A stretch of 64,000 bases of DNA, taken from contig CAKRQU010000002.1 of assembly GCA_934394585.1 (NCBI GenBank), positions 52,093 through 116,092 on the forward strand, in the 5' to 3' direction. Positions 8,237-16,173 of this stretch are shown piece by piece. Position 1 is the first letter of the stretch; each line of letters begins with the position of its first letter. The stretch comes from an uncultured Eubacteriales bacterium (GTDB taxonomy: Bacteria > Bacillota > Clostridia > Oscillospirales > CAG-272). The position numbers and the translations under genes were made by a program. Under the pieces are notes generated by a model. The model did no database searches. It had not been told where the DNA came from and was given only the letters and a program-made list of their open reading frames with translations.

Positions 8237-8632
8237 TTGGCAAACGATTTTTCCGATAAACTGGATGCCGTTCTTTCAAATCCCGAAATGATGGCGCAGA
8301 TAAAGCGCCTCGCCGATACTATGACGGGAGCCGCCCAAGGCACCGACGAAAATGCAACTTCGCCCCCGCAAAAGGAAGGCGAAAAAGCCGACGCTCAAGC
8401 TGAAAGCGCGACAGTCGCCCCGGATATAACGGAAGCCGTATCCGCCATAGCTGCGCTGACAGGCGGCGACAGGCGCAGTATACGCGGCAGAGGAGCGCCG
8501 AGGAGAAATATGGCTCACAGCAAAGCGCTGCTTCTCGCCCTGAAACCGTATCTCGATGAAAAAAGATGTGAAAAAATAGATAAACTGCTGAAAATGATGC
8601 AGCTTGCCGAAATGGCAGGATATTTTATGTAA
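8237..8632 (+). CDS. small helical protein, second of the cluster
   Basis: About 131 residues. N-terminal helix (DFSDKLDAVLSNPEMMAQIKRLADTM), a disordered Ala/Glu/Pro-rich middle, a basic GGDRRSIRGRGAPRR stretch, and a conserved-looking C-terminal module (KALLLALKPYLDEKRCEKIDKLLKMMQLAEMAG). Two starts are possible: TTG at 8237, 6 bp after AGGGGTG, or GTG at 8228 overlapping the previous stop; I prefer the TTG. The C-terminal LLxALKPYLxExRxEKID motif is familiar from unannotated clostridial proteins. No enzyme motif. Confidence 0.72.
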   Translation: MANDFSDKLDAVLSNPEMMAQIKRLADTMTGAAQGTDENATSPPQKEGEKADAQAESATVAPDITEAVSAIAALTGGDRRSIRGRGAPRRNMAHSKALLLALKPYLDEKRCEKIDKLLKMMQLAEMAGYFM

Positions 8633-8645
8633 GGAGGCGATTTTT

Positions 8646-9020
8646 ATTTACAGCAAAAATTACGGAAAAATACCAGACAAACCCGATGAAGCGCCTCCCG
8701 TGCAGAAACGGGAATTCGCTTCCCCGCCGCCCGATTACGGCGGAAGCCTTTTCGATATGTCAAAGCCTTGCGAGGAGGCGTGTGAGCCGCAAAAATGTCC
8801 TCCGCCGCCCGAAGCAAAATGCTGCGAAAATATTCTGCGCGAAAAGCCTCCGGCGCCGAAATGCGAAAATCCCTGCGACGAAAACAAATCCGCGGGACTG
8901 CTCGGCAAAATATCAGCGGAAGATATACTTCTTTTCGGAGCGGCGCTTTTCCTGCTTTTTTCAAAGGATAATGACAATCTCATCATCCTCGCGCTGCTCG
9001 TGCTTGTTATAATGATATGA
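8646..9020 (+). CDS. Pro/Cys-rich small membrane protein with probable ATT start
   Basis: A 124-residue protein: Pro/Cys-rich, probably disordered N-terminal two-thirds (CEEACEPQKCPPPP, CCENILREKPPAPKCENPC) and a C-terminal pair of short hydrophobic segments (DILLFGAALFLLFS and NLIILALLVLVIMI). No ATG, GTG or TTG is suitably placed after the perfect AAGGAGG at 8631-8637; 8 bp after it is ATT, in a context (GGCGATTTTTATT) matching the GATTTTTATG of neighbouring genes. I therefore annotate an ATT start at 8646. A TTG at 8604 lies inside the previous gene. Third member of the small-protein cluster. Confidence 0.65.
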   Translation: MYSKNYGKIPDKPDEAPPVQKREFASPPPDYGGSLFDMSKPCEEACEPQKCPPPPEAKCCENILREKPPAPKCENPCDENKSAGLLGKISAEDILLFGAALFLLFSKDNDNLIILALLVLVIMI

Positions 9021-9773
9021 TCACGTCCTGAAATCCACCGATGAAAAATCGTAATTCAGCTCGTAGCTGCCTATATCGTATCTCGAAACAAGCGCGCCCT
9101 CGCAATATGTACGCACCGAGCGGACTATTCCGGAATCCTCGGAAATATGGACTTTATCGGTATAGGAAAGCGACGGGATGGTATATTCCACAATATATTC
9201 GTTATCGCGTTTATAGCAATCGGTCACGGTATATCCGCCGTTTGCAAAAAGGCAGAATGACGGTACATAAGCCACATTTTCAAAAGAATACGCTTCGCTG
9301 TATTCCGTGCTGAAAAGAAGCTCGTCATCGGCGGAAAAATACGAAACGGTTTTTCCGTCGCATACCACGCTGTATTTTTTCTGCTCCGTGCCTTCGTTAT
9401 AATAAAGCTTGTATCTGTCGCCGTTTTTCCACAGACGCAGGTCGTCCTGAACAAAGCCGTCCGGCGTGGCAAACATCATATATACTTCCATATAGAAATC
9501 ATCCGCGAAAGGATAGGCGGAAAGCAGCTTTGCCATGGCTTCACCGCCCGTTGGATCGGAAATGTATTCGTAATTTGCGTTTTCGCCGTCACGACCGGCA
9601 GGAGCGGAAGTTTCCTCCTGCGTGCCGCCGCGCGGAATATCGAAAAGTCCCGCCCGCGAAAGCCCGAATATCACCGTCGTGCAAACGAGGAAAAACGCAG
9701 CCACCAGCGTAAAAACGGAATAAAGCGACATCGCCCCGTTTGACGAAAGAAGTTTTTTTATTTTTTTCATCAT
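9021..9773 (-). CDS. membrane-anchored extracytoplasmic protein, unknown
   Basis: A 250-residue protein with a single N-terminal membrane anchor (about residues 14-40), an acidic low-complexity linker, and a roughly 190-residue outer domain of alternating strands ending in YDIGSYELNYDFSSVDFRT. The series of short beta segments with measured-value-like language (RLWKNGDRYKLYY, VVCDGKTVSYFSADDELLFSTEYSEAY) recalls LolA/outer-membrane-lipoprotein-sorting-like folds seen in Firmicute surface proteins; this is a weak structural guess. The start ATG 9773 has AAAGGAGGA upstream. Its gene lies just beyond the TagO-like gene on the same strand, so a wall-related role is possible? Position is the only support. 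Confidence 0.7.
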   Translation of the reverse strand: MMKKIKKLLSSNGAMSLYSVFTLVAAFFLVCTTVIFGLSRAGLFDIPRGGTQEETSAPAGRDGENANYEYISDPTGGEAMAKLLSAYPFADDFYMEVYMMFATPDGFVQDDLRLWKNGDRYKLYYNEGTEQKKYSVVCDGKTVSYFSADDELLFSTEYSEAYSFENVAYVPSFCLFANGGYTVTDCYKRDNEYIVEYTIPSLSYTDKVHISEDSGIVRSVRTYCEGALVSRYDIGSYELNYDFSSVDFRT

Positions 9774-9804
9774 GCGTTTTTCCTCCTTTATCATACAAAA
9801 ATCA

Positions 9805-10836
9805 TCATGCGGATTTTCCTTTTCCCGAAATGATAAATATCATTGCCATATATGCCGTGGCAAGCAGCGCTATCAGCGCGCCGTAAACCATGCTGATATT
9901 CATCACCGCCGCGGCTATACAGTAAACCGCTGTCACCAGATATAAAGTAACGGCGGCTTTTTTCTGCGAATAGCCCGCGTAAAGCACCAGTCTGTGGTGT
10001 ATATGTCCGCGGTCCGGCGAAAATATATTTTCCCGCTTCAGCGCGCGGCGCACCATGGCAAAAGCCGTATCAAAAACAGGCACGGCAAATATCAGCGCCG
10101 GCACCGCTATGGAAACAAGCATGCGCGATTTCGTCAACCCTGTCACGGAAGCGCAGGCGAGCACATATCCGAGAAACATGGAACCCGTATCTCCCATAAA
10201 AACCGACGCGGGATTGCAGTTATACGGCAGAAAGCCGAGCGACGCGCCGAAAAGACAAAAGCACAGCACGGCGCATACATAATTTCCCGCCGAGGCACAG
10301 AGCGCGGCGAGCGCGGCGGACGAAAGCGCGGATATGCCTCCCGCCAGTCCGTCTATACCGTCGATTATATTGAAAGCATTTATCACGCCCGCTATCCACA
10401 AAACCGTCACCGGTACCGAGAAAACGCCCAGATTCAATATCCCGTGCGGCAGACCGACAAATTCCGTTTTTATTCCGCAAACAGCCGTAAAAACAGCGAC
10501 AGATACCTGCCCCGCGAGCTTCACAAAAGGATTCAGCGCCTTTATGTCATCGGCTATGCCGAGCGCACATATCATCATGCCGCCCGTGATGATGACGGCA
10601 CATTCGCGCGGGAAAACCCCGTTTTGCGTAAACACGAGCACGCACGACAGCGCAAAAGCGACCGCTATGGCTATGCCTCCCATGCGCGCCGTCGGATTTT
10701 TGTGCATACGCCGCCCGTCGCGCGGGATATCCACGGCGCCGACAAGGAAAGAAAGCCTGCGTGCCGCGGGTGTCATTACGGCGGAAAGCAGAAATGCCGC
10801 TCCCGCCGCAGAAAAGTATATTATATTATTCTGCAA
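9805..10836 (-). CDS. tagO: undecaprenyl-phosphate GlcNAc-1-phosphate transferase (TagO/WecA-like)
   Basis: A 343-residue polytopic MraY/WecA/TagO-family enzyme that links a HexNAc-1-phosphate to undecaprenyl phosphate at the inner membrane face, the first step of teichoic acid or other wall glycans. Family motifs are VDIPRDGRRMHKNPTARMGGIAI, GIADDIKALNP (Mg-binding DD), NAFNIIDGIDGLAGG, VFMGDTGSMFLG, and the C-terminal GHIHHRL loop. About ten hydrophobic helices. Translation probably starts at TTG 10836 preceded by CGGAGA. It follows trpS by 47 bp on the same strand. It is far from the 34-55 kb glycan locus, which has its own initiating transferase. Confidence 0.9.
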   Translation of the reverse strand: MQNNIIYFSAAGAAFLLSAVMTPAARRLSFLVGAVDIPRDGRRMHKNPTARMGGIAIAVAFALSCVLVFTQNGVFPRECAVIITGGMMICALGIADDIKALNPFVKLAGQVSVAVFTAVCGIKTEFVGLPHGILNLGVFSVPVTVLWIAGVINAFNIIDGIDGLAGGISALSSAALAALCASAGNYVCAVLCFCLFGASLGFLPYNCNPASVFMGDTGSMFLGYVLACASVTGLTKSRMLVSIAVPALIFAVPVFDTAFAMVRRALKRENIFSPDRGHIHHRLVLYAGYSQKKAAVTLYLVTAVYCIAAAVMNISMVYGALIALLATAYMAMIFIISGKGKSA

Positions 10837-10883
10837 AATATCTCCGTATCAAGGCGATGCGCGAAAAAACGCCGCCTTTCAGA

Positions 10884-11888
10884 TTATTTTGCCGCAAATC
10901 CCACCTTGCGGTAAACCTTTGACAGGGTTTTGTTTGCGAGATAAGACGCAAATTCCGCATTTTTCTTCATTATGGATTCGAGATAAGCTTTATCCGCCAT
11001 AAGTCTGGCAAATTCAGCCTGAACGGGTGCGAGAGCGTCAGCACATGCTTCGCCTACGGCAAGTTTGAAATCTCCGTAGCCGCGCCCGTCAAATTCGCGC
11101 TCTGTATCCTCATCGCTCTTTCCCGTAAAGCAGGAATATATCGTCATCAGATTGTTTATTCCGTCCTTGCCGTCGGCGCGCTTTACCACGGTATCGCTGT
11201 CCGTCACGGCACGTTTGAATTTGCGTATGATATCGTCGCGCGAATCGAGCATATATACGCAAGCGTTTGCATTCTCGTCCGATTTGCTCATTTTCTTTGT
11301 CGGATCGGCGAGAGAATTTATCTTTTTGCCTGTTTTCGGCGTATAAATTTCGGGCAGAGTGAATGTTTCGGAATAAATCTGATTGAAACGCATGGCTATA
11401 TCGCGCGTGATTTCAACATGCTGTTTCTGATCTATGCCGACGGGCACGAGATTTGTCTGGTAAAGCAGAATATCCGCCGCCATCAGTGTAGGATAGGTGA
11501 AAAGTCCGGCATTTATATTTTGCGCGTTTTTTGCACTTTTATCCTTGAATTGCGTCATTCTGGAAAGCTCTCCGAACATTGTATAGCAATTCAGCACCCA
11601 TGCAAGTTCGGCATGCGCGGGAACATGGCTCTGAACAAAAAGCACGTTTTTCTCGGGATCCAGTCCGCTCGCGATATAGAGAGCCAGCGTTTCATACGTG
11701 CGGCGACGAAGCTCGGCGGGATTTTGTCTTACAGTTATCGCGTGCATATCGGCTACGCAGTAAATGCTGTTGTATTCCGTTTCAAACGCTTTCCAGTTTC
11801 CTATGGCACCGAGATAGTTTCCTATCGTGAGATTGCCGCTCGGCTGAACGCCGGAAAATATGATTTTTTTGTCTTTTGAAAATTCCAT
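10884..11888 (-). CDS. trpS: tryptophan--tRNA ligase
   Basis: A 334-residue class I aminoacyl-tRNA synthetase for Trp. The HIGH-equivalent is TIGN (residues 21-24, within GVQPSGNLTIGNYLGA) and the KMSKS loop is DPTKKMSKSDENA near residue 200. Other TrpRS landmarks are FVQSHVPAHAELAW and VPVGIDQKQHVEITRDIA. Length is typical of bacterial TrpRS. It lies 55 bp behind the aminotransferase gene; no T-box leader is visible in that gap. Confidence 0.96.
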   Translation of the reverse strand: MEFSKDKKIIFSGVQPSGNLTIGNYLGAIGNWKAFETEYNSIYCVADMHAITVRQNPAELRRRTYETLALYIASGLDPEKNVLFVQSHVPAHAELAWVLNCYTMFGELSRMTQFKDKSAKNAQNINAGLFTYPTLMAADILLYQTNLVPVGIDQKQHVEITRDIAMRFNQIYSETFTLPEIYTPKTGKKINSLADPTKKMSKSDENANACVYMLDSRDDIIRKFKRAVTDSDTVVKRADGKDGINNLMTIYSCFTGKSDEDTEREFDGRGYGDFKLAVGEACADALAPVQAEFARLMADKAYLESIMKKNAEFASYLANKTLSKVYRKVGFAAK

Positions 11889-11943
11889 GGTCTTGTATTA
11901 AGGGAGTTTTCCCCTTTCCTTTCCCGGCAAAAGCCGTATAATA

Positions 11944-13149
11944 TCATTTCATAAATTCATGCGCAGCTTCGGCGAGGAGCTTTACGCCGCGCTCTATTTC
12001 GTCCTCGGACGGAGAGGAATAATTCATGCGGAATGCGTGCGAAGGCAGGCTCATATCCGCAGCAAAAGCAAAGCCCGGCACCACAAAAACATCCTTTTGC
12101 GCGGCATATTTCGCAAAATCCGCGCTGTTATATTTCCCCGGCATCTCACACCAGAGGAAAAGTCCGCCCTCGGGGCGCGTATGCGTCACGCTTTCGGGCA
12201 TATATTCATCGAGCATATCCATCATCAGACGGCATTTCTTTCCGTAAAGCGCGCATATTCTGCTTATATGCGCATCCATATCGTATTCGCAGAGCATTTT
12301 ATAGCAAAGCTTCTGGAAAAAGAGATTTGTATGCACATCGGCGCACTGCTTCGCGTAAACCACGGGCTTCATGAAATCCTTCTGCGCCACGAGATAACCC
12401 ATTCTCATGCCGGAAGAAAGAATTTTCGAAAACGAGCTGCAATATATGACCAGTCCGTCCTCATCGAGCGCCTTCAGCGTGGGAATGTCCTCGCCCGAAA
12501 AACGAAGCTCACCGTAAGGATTGTCCTCCAGAATGAAAACGCCGTATTTTTTGGCGAGAGAAAGAATTTCTTTTCTGCGGGCGAGCGATGTCGTTATTCC
12601 CGTAGGGTTCTGGAAAGCGGAAATAATATAGATGAATTTCGTATTTTTGTTTTCGCGCAGAGCTTTTTCGAGAAGCCCGATATCCATGCCCTCGTGCGTC
12701 ATCGGTATGCCGACGAGCTTTGCCCCGTAAGAACGGAAGGAATTGAGCGCGCCGACAAAGCTCGGCGTTTCGCATATCACCGTATCGCCCTCGTTGCAAA
12801 GAGTGCGCGCGGTGAGGTCCAGTCCCTGCTGACCGCCCGTCAGGGTTATCAGCTCGTCGCCGTCCTTTATCATGCCGAATTTCTTTGAAAGACGTTCTTT
12901 TATTTTTTCGCGCAGAGGCTCATACCCCTCCGAAACTCCGTACTGAAACGCCTGCGGATCGGAAGCAAAAATCTCCGCCGAGGCTTTTGCCATCGCCTCC
13001 AGCGGGAATGTCGATGTATCGGGGTTTCCCGCGGAAAAGGCAATCACGTCTCTGCCGCTCGTGGCGGCGAGTATCTCTCTCACCGCATTGCCTTTGAGAG
13101 ATTTCATTTTTTCGGATAACATATTTGCCATATCAATGTACATTTTCAT
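11944..13149 (-). CDS. PLP-dependent aminotransferase (2-aminoadipate/MocR-like class I)
   Basis: A 401-residue fold-type I aminotransferase. The PLP Lys is in YCSSFSKILSSGMRMGY, with FQNPTGITTSLARR and LEDNPYGELRF marking the cofactor pocket, and TGGQQGLDL the phosphate-binding region. The N-terminus (AVREILAATSGRDVIAFSAGNPD) is typical of the LysN/2-aminoadipate aminotransferase branch, which has broad specificity for aromatic and branched amino acids. No HTH domain, so not a MocR regulator. ATG 13149 is taken; ATG at 13125 is possible. Confidence 0.88.
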   Translation of the reverse strand: MKMYIDMANMLSEKMKSLKGNAVREILAATSGRDVIAFSAGNPDTSTFPLEAMAKASAEIFASDPQAFQYGVSEGYEPLREKIKERLSKKFGMIKDGDELITLTGGQQGLDLTARTLCNEGDTVICETPSFVGALNSFRSYGAKLVGIPMTHEGMDIGLLEKALRENKNTKFIYIISAFQNPTGITTSLARRKEILSLAKKYGVFILEDNPYGELRFSGEDIPTLKALDEDGLVIYCSSFSKILSSGMRMGYLVAQKDFMKPVVYAKQCADVHTNLFFQKLCYKMLCEYDMDAHISRICALYGKKCRLMMDMLDEYMPESVTHTRPEGGLFLWCEMPGKYNSADFAKYAAQKDVFVVPGFAFAADMSLPSHAFRMNYSSPSEDEIERGVKLLAEAAHEFMK

Positions 13150-13362
13150 CACCGGATTTCTGAGTATTTCAAATTATATAATAACAATAATTTAAGTATT
13201 TTTCAATAGAATTATATAAAAAATTTCGGTTTTTCGCGCACGAAAGGAGAATTTTCGGCGGAAGTCGCGAAAAATTACCAGATTTTTTATATGGCTTTTT
13301 TCGCTTTTGCGGTTTATAATTTAAAATGGTATCCGCAAAAAAGCGAAAGTGAGGCGATTTTT

Positions 13363-13989
13363 ATGGAGCTTCGCATCATAGAGGACGATATGCTGAGAAT
13401 CATGCTTACAGAGCTTGATATGATAAAATACGATATTGATTGCGATTCTCTCGACTATAAGAATACGAAAACAAGAAAAGCCGTGTGGGGCATACTCGAC
13501 GAGGCGTACAGAAAAACGGGTTTTGACGCCGCCAAAGAGCGCGTATGCATAAAAATTTATCCCGACAAAAGCGGCGGCTGTAAAATCTACATAACAAAAC
13601 TGCACGACAAGCTTCCGCCGGAAGACGAAATGAATTATTCCACCGTAAAAGAAAGACCCATGCAGGAAACGGGACCAAAAAAAGCCGCCGTATACGGTTT
13701 TGCCGATCTGGATTCGCTCATAAACGTATGCAGGCACCTCGGCAGATCCTCTTACGACGGAGAAAGCGGCGCTTATATCGGTTGCGAGAAAGATAAAAAA
13801 CGTTTTTATCTCGTGATATACGAAGACCCCGCGCAAATACGCGGCAGGCAGAGCCGCCCCTCGAGAGAAAGTCTTTTTATATGCGAATACGGCACAAAAA
13901 TATCCGCGCCCGACGCGCTTTCTTACATAAAAGAGCACGGATGTGCGATATGCGAGGAAAATGCCGTTTCAAAACTCGCCGCGCTGTGA
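13363..13989 (+). CDS. mecA: MecA-like adaptor protein
   Basis: A 208-residue protein matching the MecA adaptor family, which delivers substrates such as ComK to the ClpCP protease. N-terminal MELRIIEDDMLRIMLTELDMIKYDID, then RKAVWGILDEAYRKTGFD and the KIYPDKSGGCKIYITKL strand, followed by a C-terminal domain expected to contact ClpC. The start is ATG 13363, after GAGGCGATTTTT. Its target in this organism is unknown; competence genes are not in the window. Confidence 0.8.
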   Translation: MELRIIEDDMLRIMLTELDMIKYDIDCDSLDYKNTKTRKAVWGILDEAYRKTGFDAAKERVCIKIYPDKSGGCKIYITKLHDKLPPEDEMNYSTVKERPMQETGPKKAAVYGFADLDSLINVCRHLGRSSYDGESGAYIGCEKDKKRFYLVIYEDPAQIRGRQSRPSRESLFICEYGTKISAPDALSYIKEHGCAICEENAVSKLAAL

Positions 13990-14085
13990 AAAACCGAGAT
14001 TTATTTTTGCAAACGTATAGATTTTTTTCGCGATTTATGGTAGTATATCTTTGAATACGACAAAAATCGGAGGATTACATACAGT

Positions 14086-14649
14086 ATGGAAACAAAAACT
14101 CTGGAAGAAATAAAAAAAGAATGTGAAAACTGCCGCAGGTGCAGTCTGTGCGAAACAAGGACAAATACCGTTTTCGGCGCGGGAAATCCCCATGCCGACC
14201 TGATGTTTGTCGGCGAAGCACCCGGGGAAAAAGAGGATCTTTCCGGCATCCCATTTGTCGGCGCGGCGGGAAAGCTTTTTGACAAATATCTCGCAGCCGT
14301 CGGCATTTCGCGCGATGAAGTATATATCGCCAATATGCTGAAATGCCGCCCGCCGAAAAACCGCGACCCGAAACCTGAGGAAGAGGATCTCTGCATAGAT
14401 TATCTGCGCGAACAGGTGCGCGCCATATCGCCGAAACTGATCGTATGCCTCGGCAGAATATCGGCTATGCGCCTGATAAAGCCCGATTTCCGCATAACCG
14501 CGGAGCACGGCGTGTGGTTTGAACGCGGCGCTTTCTCCGTTTCCGCCGTATATCATCCCTCCGCTCTCCTTCGCGACCCGCGTAAAAAGGACGATATGCT
14601 CGCCGATATGTTGGAAATAAAAAAACGCCTCGATGCGCTGAAAAATTGA
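14086..14649 (+). CDS. udg: family 4 uracil-DNA glycosylase (Fe-S)
   Basis: A 187-residue iron-sulfur uracil-DNA glycosylase that excises uracil to start base-excision repair. The four cluster Cys fit C19/C22 (CSLC) and C87/C103. Motif 1 is GEAPGEKEDLSGIPFVGAAG (uracil-binding loop), and the late AVYHPSALLRDP segment is the HPS motif. Length matches the type 4 family. Ribosome site GGAGG lies farther upstream than usual (about 13 bp). Confidence 0.92.
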   Translation: METKTLEEIKKECENCRRCSLCETRTNTVFGAGNPHADLMFVGEAPGEKEDLSGIPFVGAAGKLFDKYLAAVGISRDEVYIANMLKCRPPKNRDPKPEEEDLCIDYLREQVRAISPKLIVCLGRISAMRLIKPDFRITAEHGVWFERGAFSVSAVYHPSALLRDPRKKDDMLADMLEIKKRLDALKN

Positions 14650-14674
14650 CGGCGACGTACGAAACGCCCGGAAA

Positions 14675-14714
14675 TGCGGATTTTTTGCTTTGTGTGAAAA
14701 ATCCGCACTCTTTT
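14675..14714 (+). terminator. terminator after the uracil-DNA glycosylase gene
   Basis: Stem TGCGGATTTTT / AAAAATCCGCA with an 11-nt loop, followed by CTCTTTTTTG. Confidence 0.75.
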
Positions 14715-14727
14715 TTGTAAAAAGCAC

Positions 14728-14756
14728 TTGAAAATCGCTCGTTTTTATTGTATAAT
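14728..14756 (+). promoter_or_regulatory. promoter of the phosphofructokinase gene
   Basis: TTGAAA, 17-bp spacer, TATAAT, 35 bp before the ATG. Confidence 0.7.
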
Positions 14757-14791
14757 AATTCCAAATAATTTTTTTGCAAAGAGGTAATTTT

Positions 14792-16033
14792 ATGATCAAA
14801 CTTTACGGTAATGCCATCGTGGGACAGTCCGGCGGACCTACGGCAGCAATAAACGCCACGCTTTCCGGCGTAATACGAGGCGCATTTGAGTGTGATCAGA
14901 TTGACAAAATCTACGGCGCAATAAACGGTATAGAGGGCGTTCTGGAAAGAAAATTCTGTCTTTTGAACGATGTTATTTCCGGCGAAGGCGATTTCCGCCT
15001 GCTCGAAAACACTCCCGCAGCCGCGCTCGGCTCCTGCCGCAAAAAGCTGCCGAAAGATATGACCGGCGACAATCTCATCGTTTACGAGCAGATACTCGAT
15101 GTTTTCCGCGATTACAATATCAGATATTTCTTCTATATCGGCGGAAACGATTCCATGGATACCGTGGCAAAGCTTTCCGAATATATGGACAGCGTGGGAT
15201 ATGACATGCGCGTAATAGGCGTCCCCAAAACCATAGATAACGATCTCGTCGGCACCGACCATACCCCCGGTTTCGGTTCCGCCGCAAAATATATAGCCAC
15301 CACCATGCAGGAAATAATACGCGATACGGCTGTTTACACGGTGAAAGCGGTGACAATAGTCGAGATAATGGGCAGAGATGCCGGCTGGCTCACGGCTTGC
15401 GCGGCGCTTCCCTCTCTTTGCACGGATACCGCGCCGGATCTCGTTTATCTGCCCGAGGTCACATTCGATTATGACGAATTTTTTGCCGATGTCGCAAAGG
15501 CACTGGAGGCTCATCCCAATGTGGTGGTAGCCGTTTCCGAGGGAATAAGACTGAAGGACGGCACTTACGTCGGAGAAGGCACGCAGAGCGGCGCGACCGA
15601 CGCTTTCGGTCACAAATATCTTGCCGGCACGGCAAAGGCTCTGGAGATCGCCGTGAAAGAAAAATTCGGCTGTAAGGTACGCTCGATAGAGCTGAATCTT
15701 CCCCAGCGTTGCGCATCGCATATCGCGTCGAAAACAGATCTCGACGAAGCCGTGATGATAGGAAAAGCGGCTGTAAAGAGCGCTTCCGAAGGCGAAACGG
15801 GCAAAATGATGATTTTTGTACGCGCTTCCGAAGGCGCATACGATATTCATACCGACAGCCTCGATATAAAGAATATCGCAAATGCGGTACGCAGCGTACC
15901 CCGCGACTTTATAAACAAGCGCGGCAATAATGTGACAAAAGAATGCCTTGAGTACATTCATCCCCTCATCATGGGCGAAGTTTCGCAGATATACGAGGGC
16001 GGAATACCGAAGCATTTCGTGATAAAGAAATAA
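14792..16033 (+). CDS. pfp: pyrophosphate-dependent 6-phosphofructokinase
   Basis: A 413-residue phosphofructokinase of the PPi-using clade, making fructose 1,6-bisphosphate from fructose 6-phosphate reversibly. The nucleotide loop reads GGNDS (residues 117-121), with Asp where ATP enzymes have Gly, and the catalytic loop is PKTIDND (145-151), with Lys where ATP enzymes have Gly; both are diagnostic of PPi use. MGRDAGWLTA and the RCASHIASKTDLDEA segment are also family features. ATG 14792 follows AAAGAGG. Monocistronic with promoter and terminator. Confidence 0.93.
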   Translation: MIKLYGNAIVGQSGGPTAAINATLSGVIRGAFECDQIDKIYGAINGIEGVLERKFCLLNDVISGEGDFRLLENTPAAALGSCRKKLPKDMTGDNLIVYEQILDVFRDYNIRYFFYIGGNDSMDTVAKLSEYMDSVGYDMRVIGVPKTIDNDLVGTDHTPGFGSAAKYIATTMQEIIRDTAVYTVKAVTIVEIMGRDAGWLTACAALPSLCTDTAPDLVYLPEVTFDYDEFFADVAKALEAHPNVVVAVSEGIRLKDGTYVGEGTQSGATDAFGHKYLAGTAKALEIAVKEKFGCKVRSIELNLPQRCASHIASKTDLDEAVMIGKAAVKSASEGETGKMMIFVRASEGAYDIHTDSLDIKNIANAVRSVPRDFINKRGNNVTKECLEYIHPLIMGEVSQIYEGGIPKHFVIKK

Positions 16034-16040
16034 AAAAACG

Positions 16041-16070
16041 GCAAGCGGAGCAAAACCGCTTGCTTTTTTT
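16041..16070 (+). terminator. terminator after pfp
   Basis: Stem GCAAGCGG / CCGCTTGC followed by seven T, 7 bp beyond the pfp stop. Confidence 0.85.
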
Positions 16071-16090
16071 ATGCAAATCAATCTGCACTA

Positions 16091-16119
16091 TTGACTTATT
16101 GCCTCGCGTGATGTATAAT
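16091..16119 (+). promoter_or_regulatory. promoter of the FAD dehydrogenase gene
   Basis: TTGACT, 17-bp spacer, TATAAT, 54 bp before the ATG. Confidence 0.8.
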
Positions 16120-16173
16120 AATATGGTGCTTTTCGCACACAATACCGCCGCTTGCGGCAAACGGAGTGATAAA

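Noticed and set aside
11889..11943. T-box leader for trpS
   Set aside because: Only 55 bp separate trpS from the upstream gene; no T-box sequence or specifier stem is seen.
14465..16081. Long open frame (over 500 codons) on the minus strand across the phosphofructokinase gene
   Set aside because: It is antisense to a well-supported gene with all PPi-PFK motifs, lacks a ribosome site and has an unnatural Tyr/His/Cys-rich composition; a by-product of codon bias.
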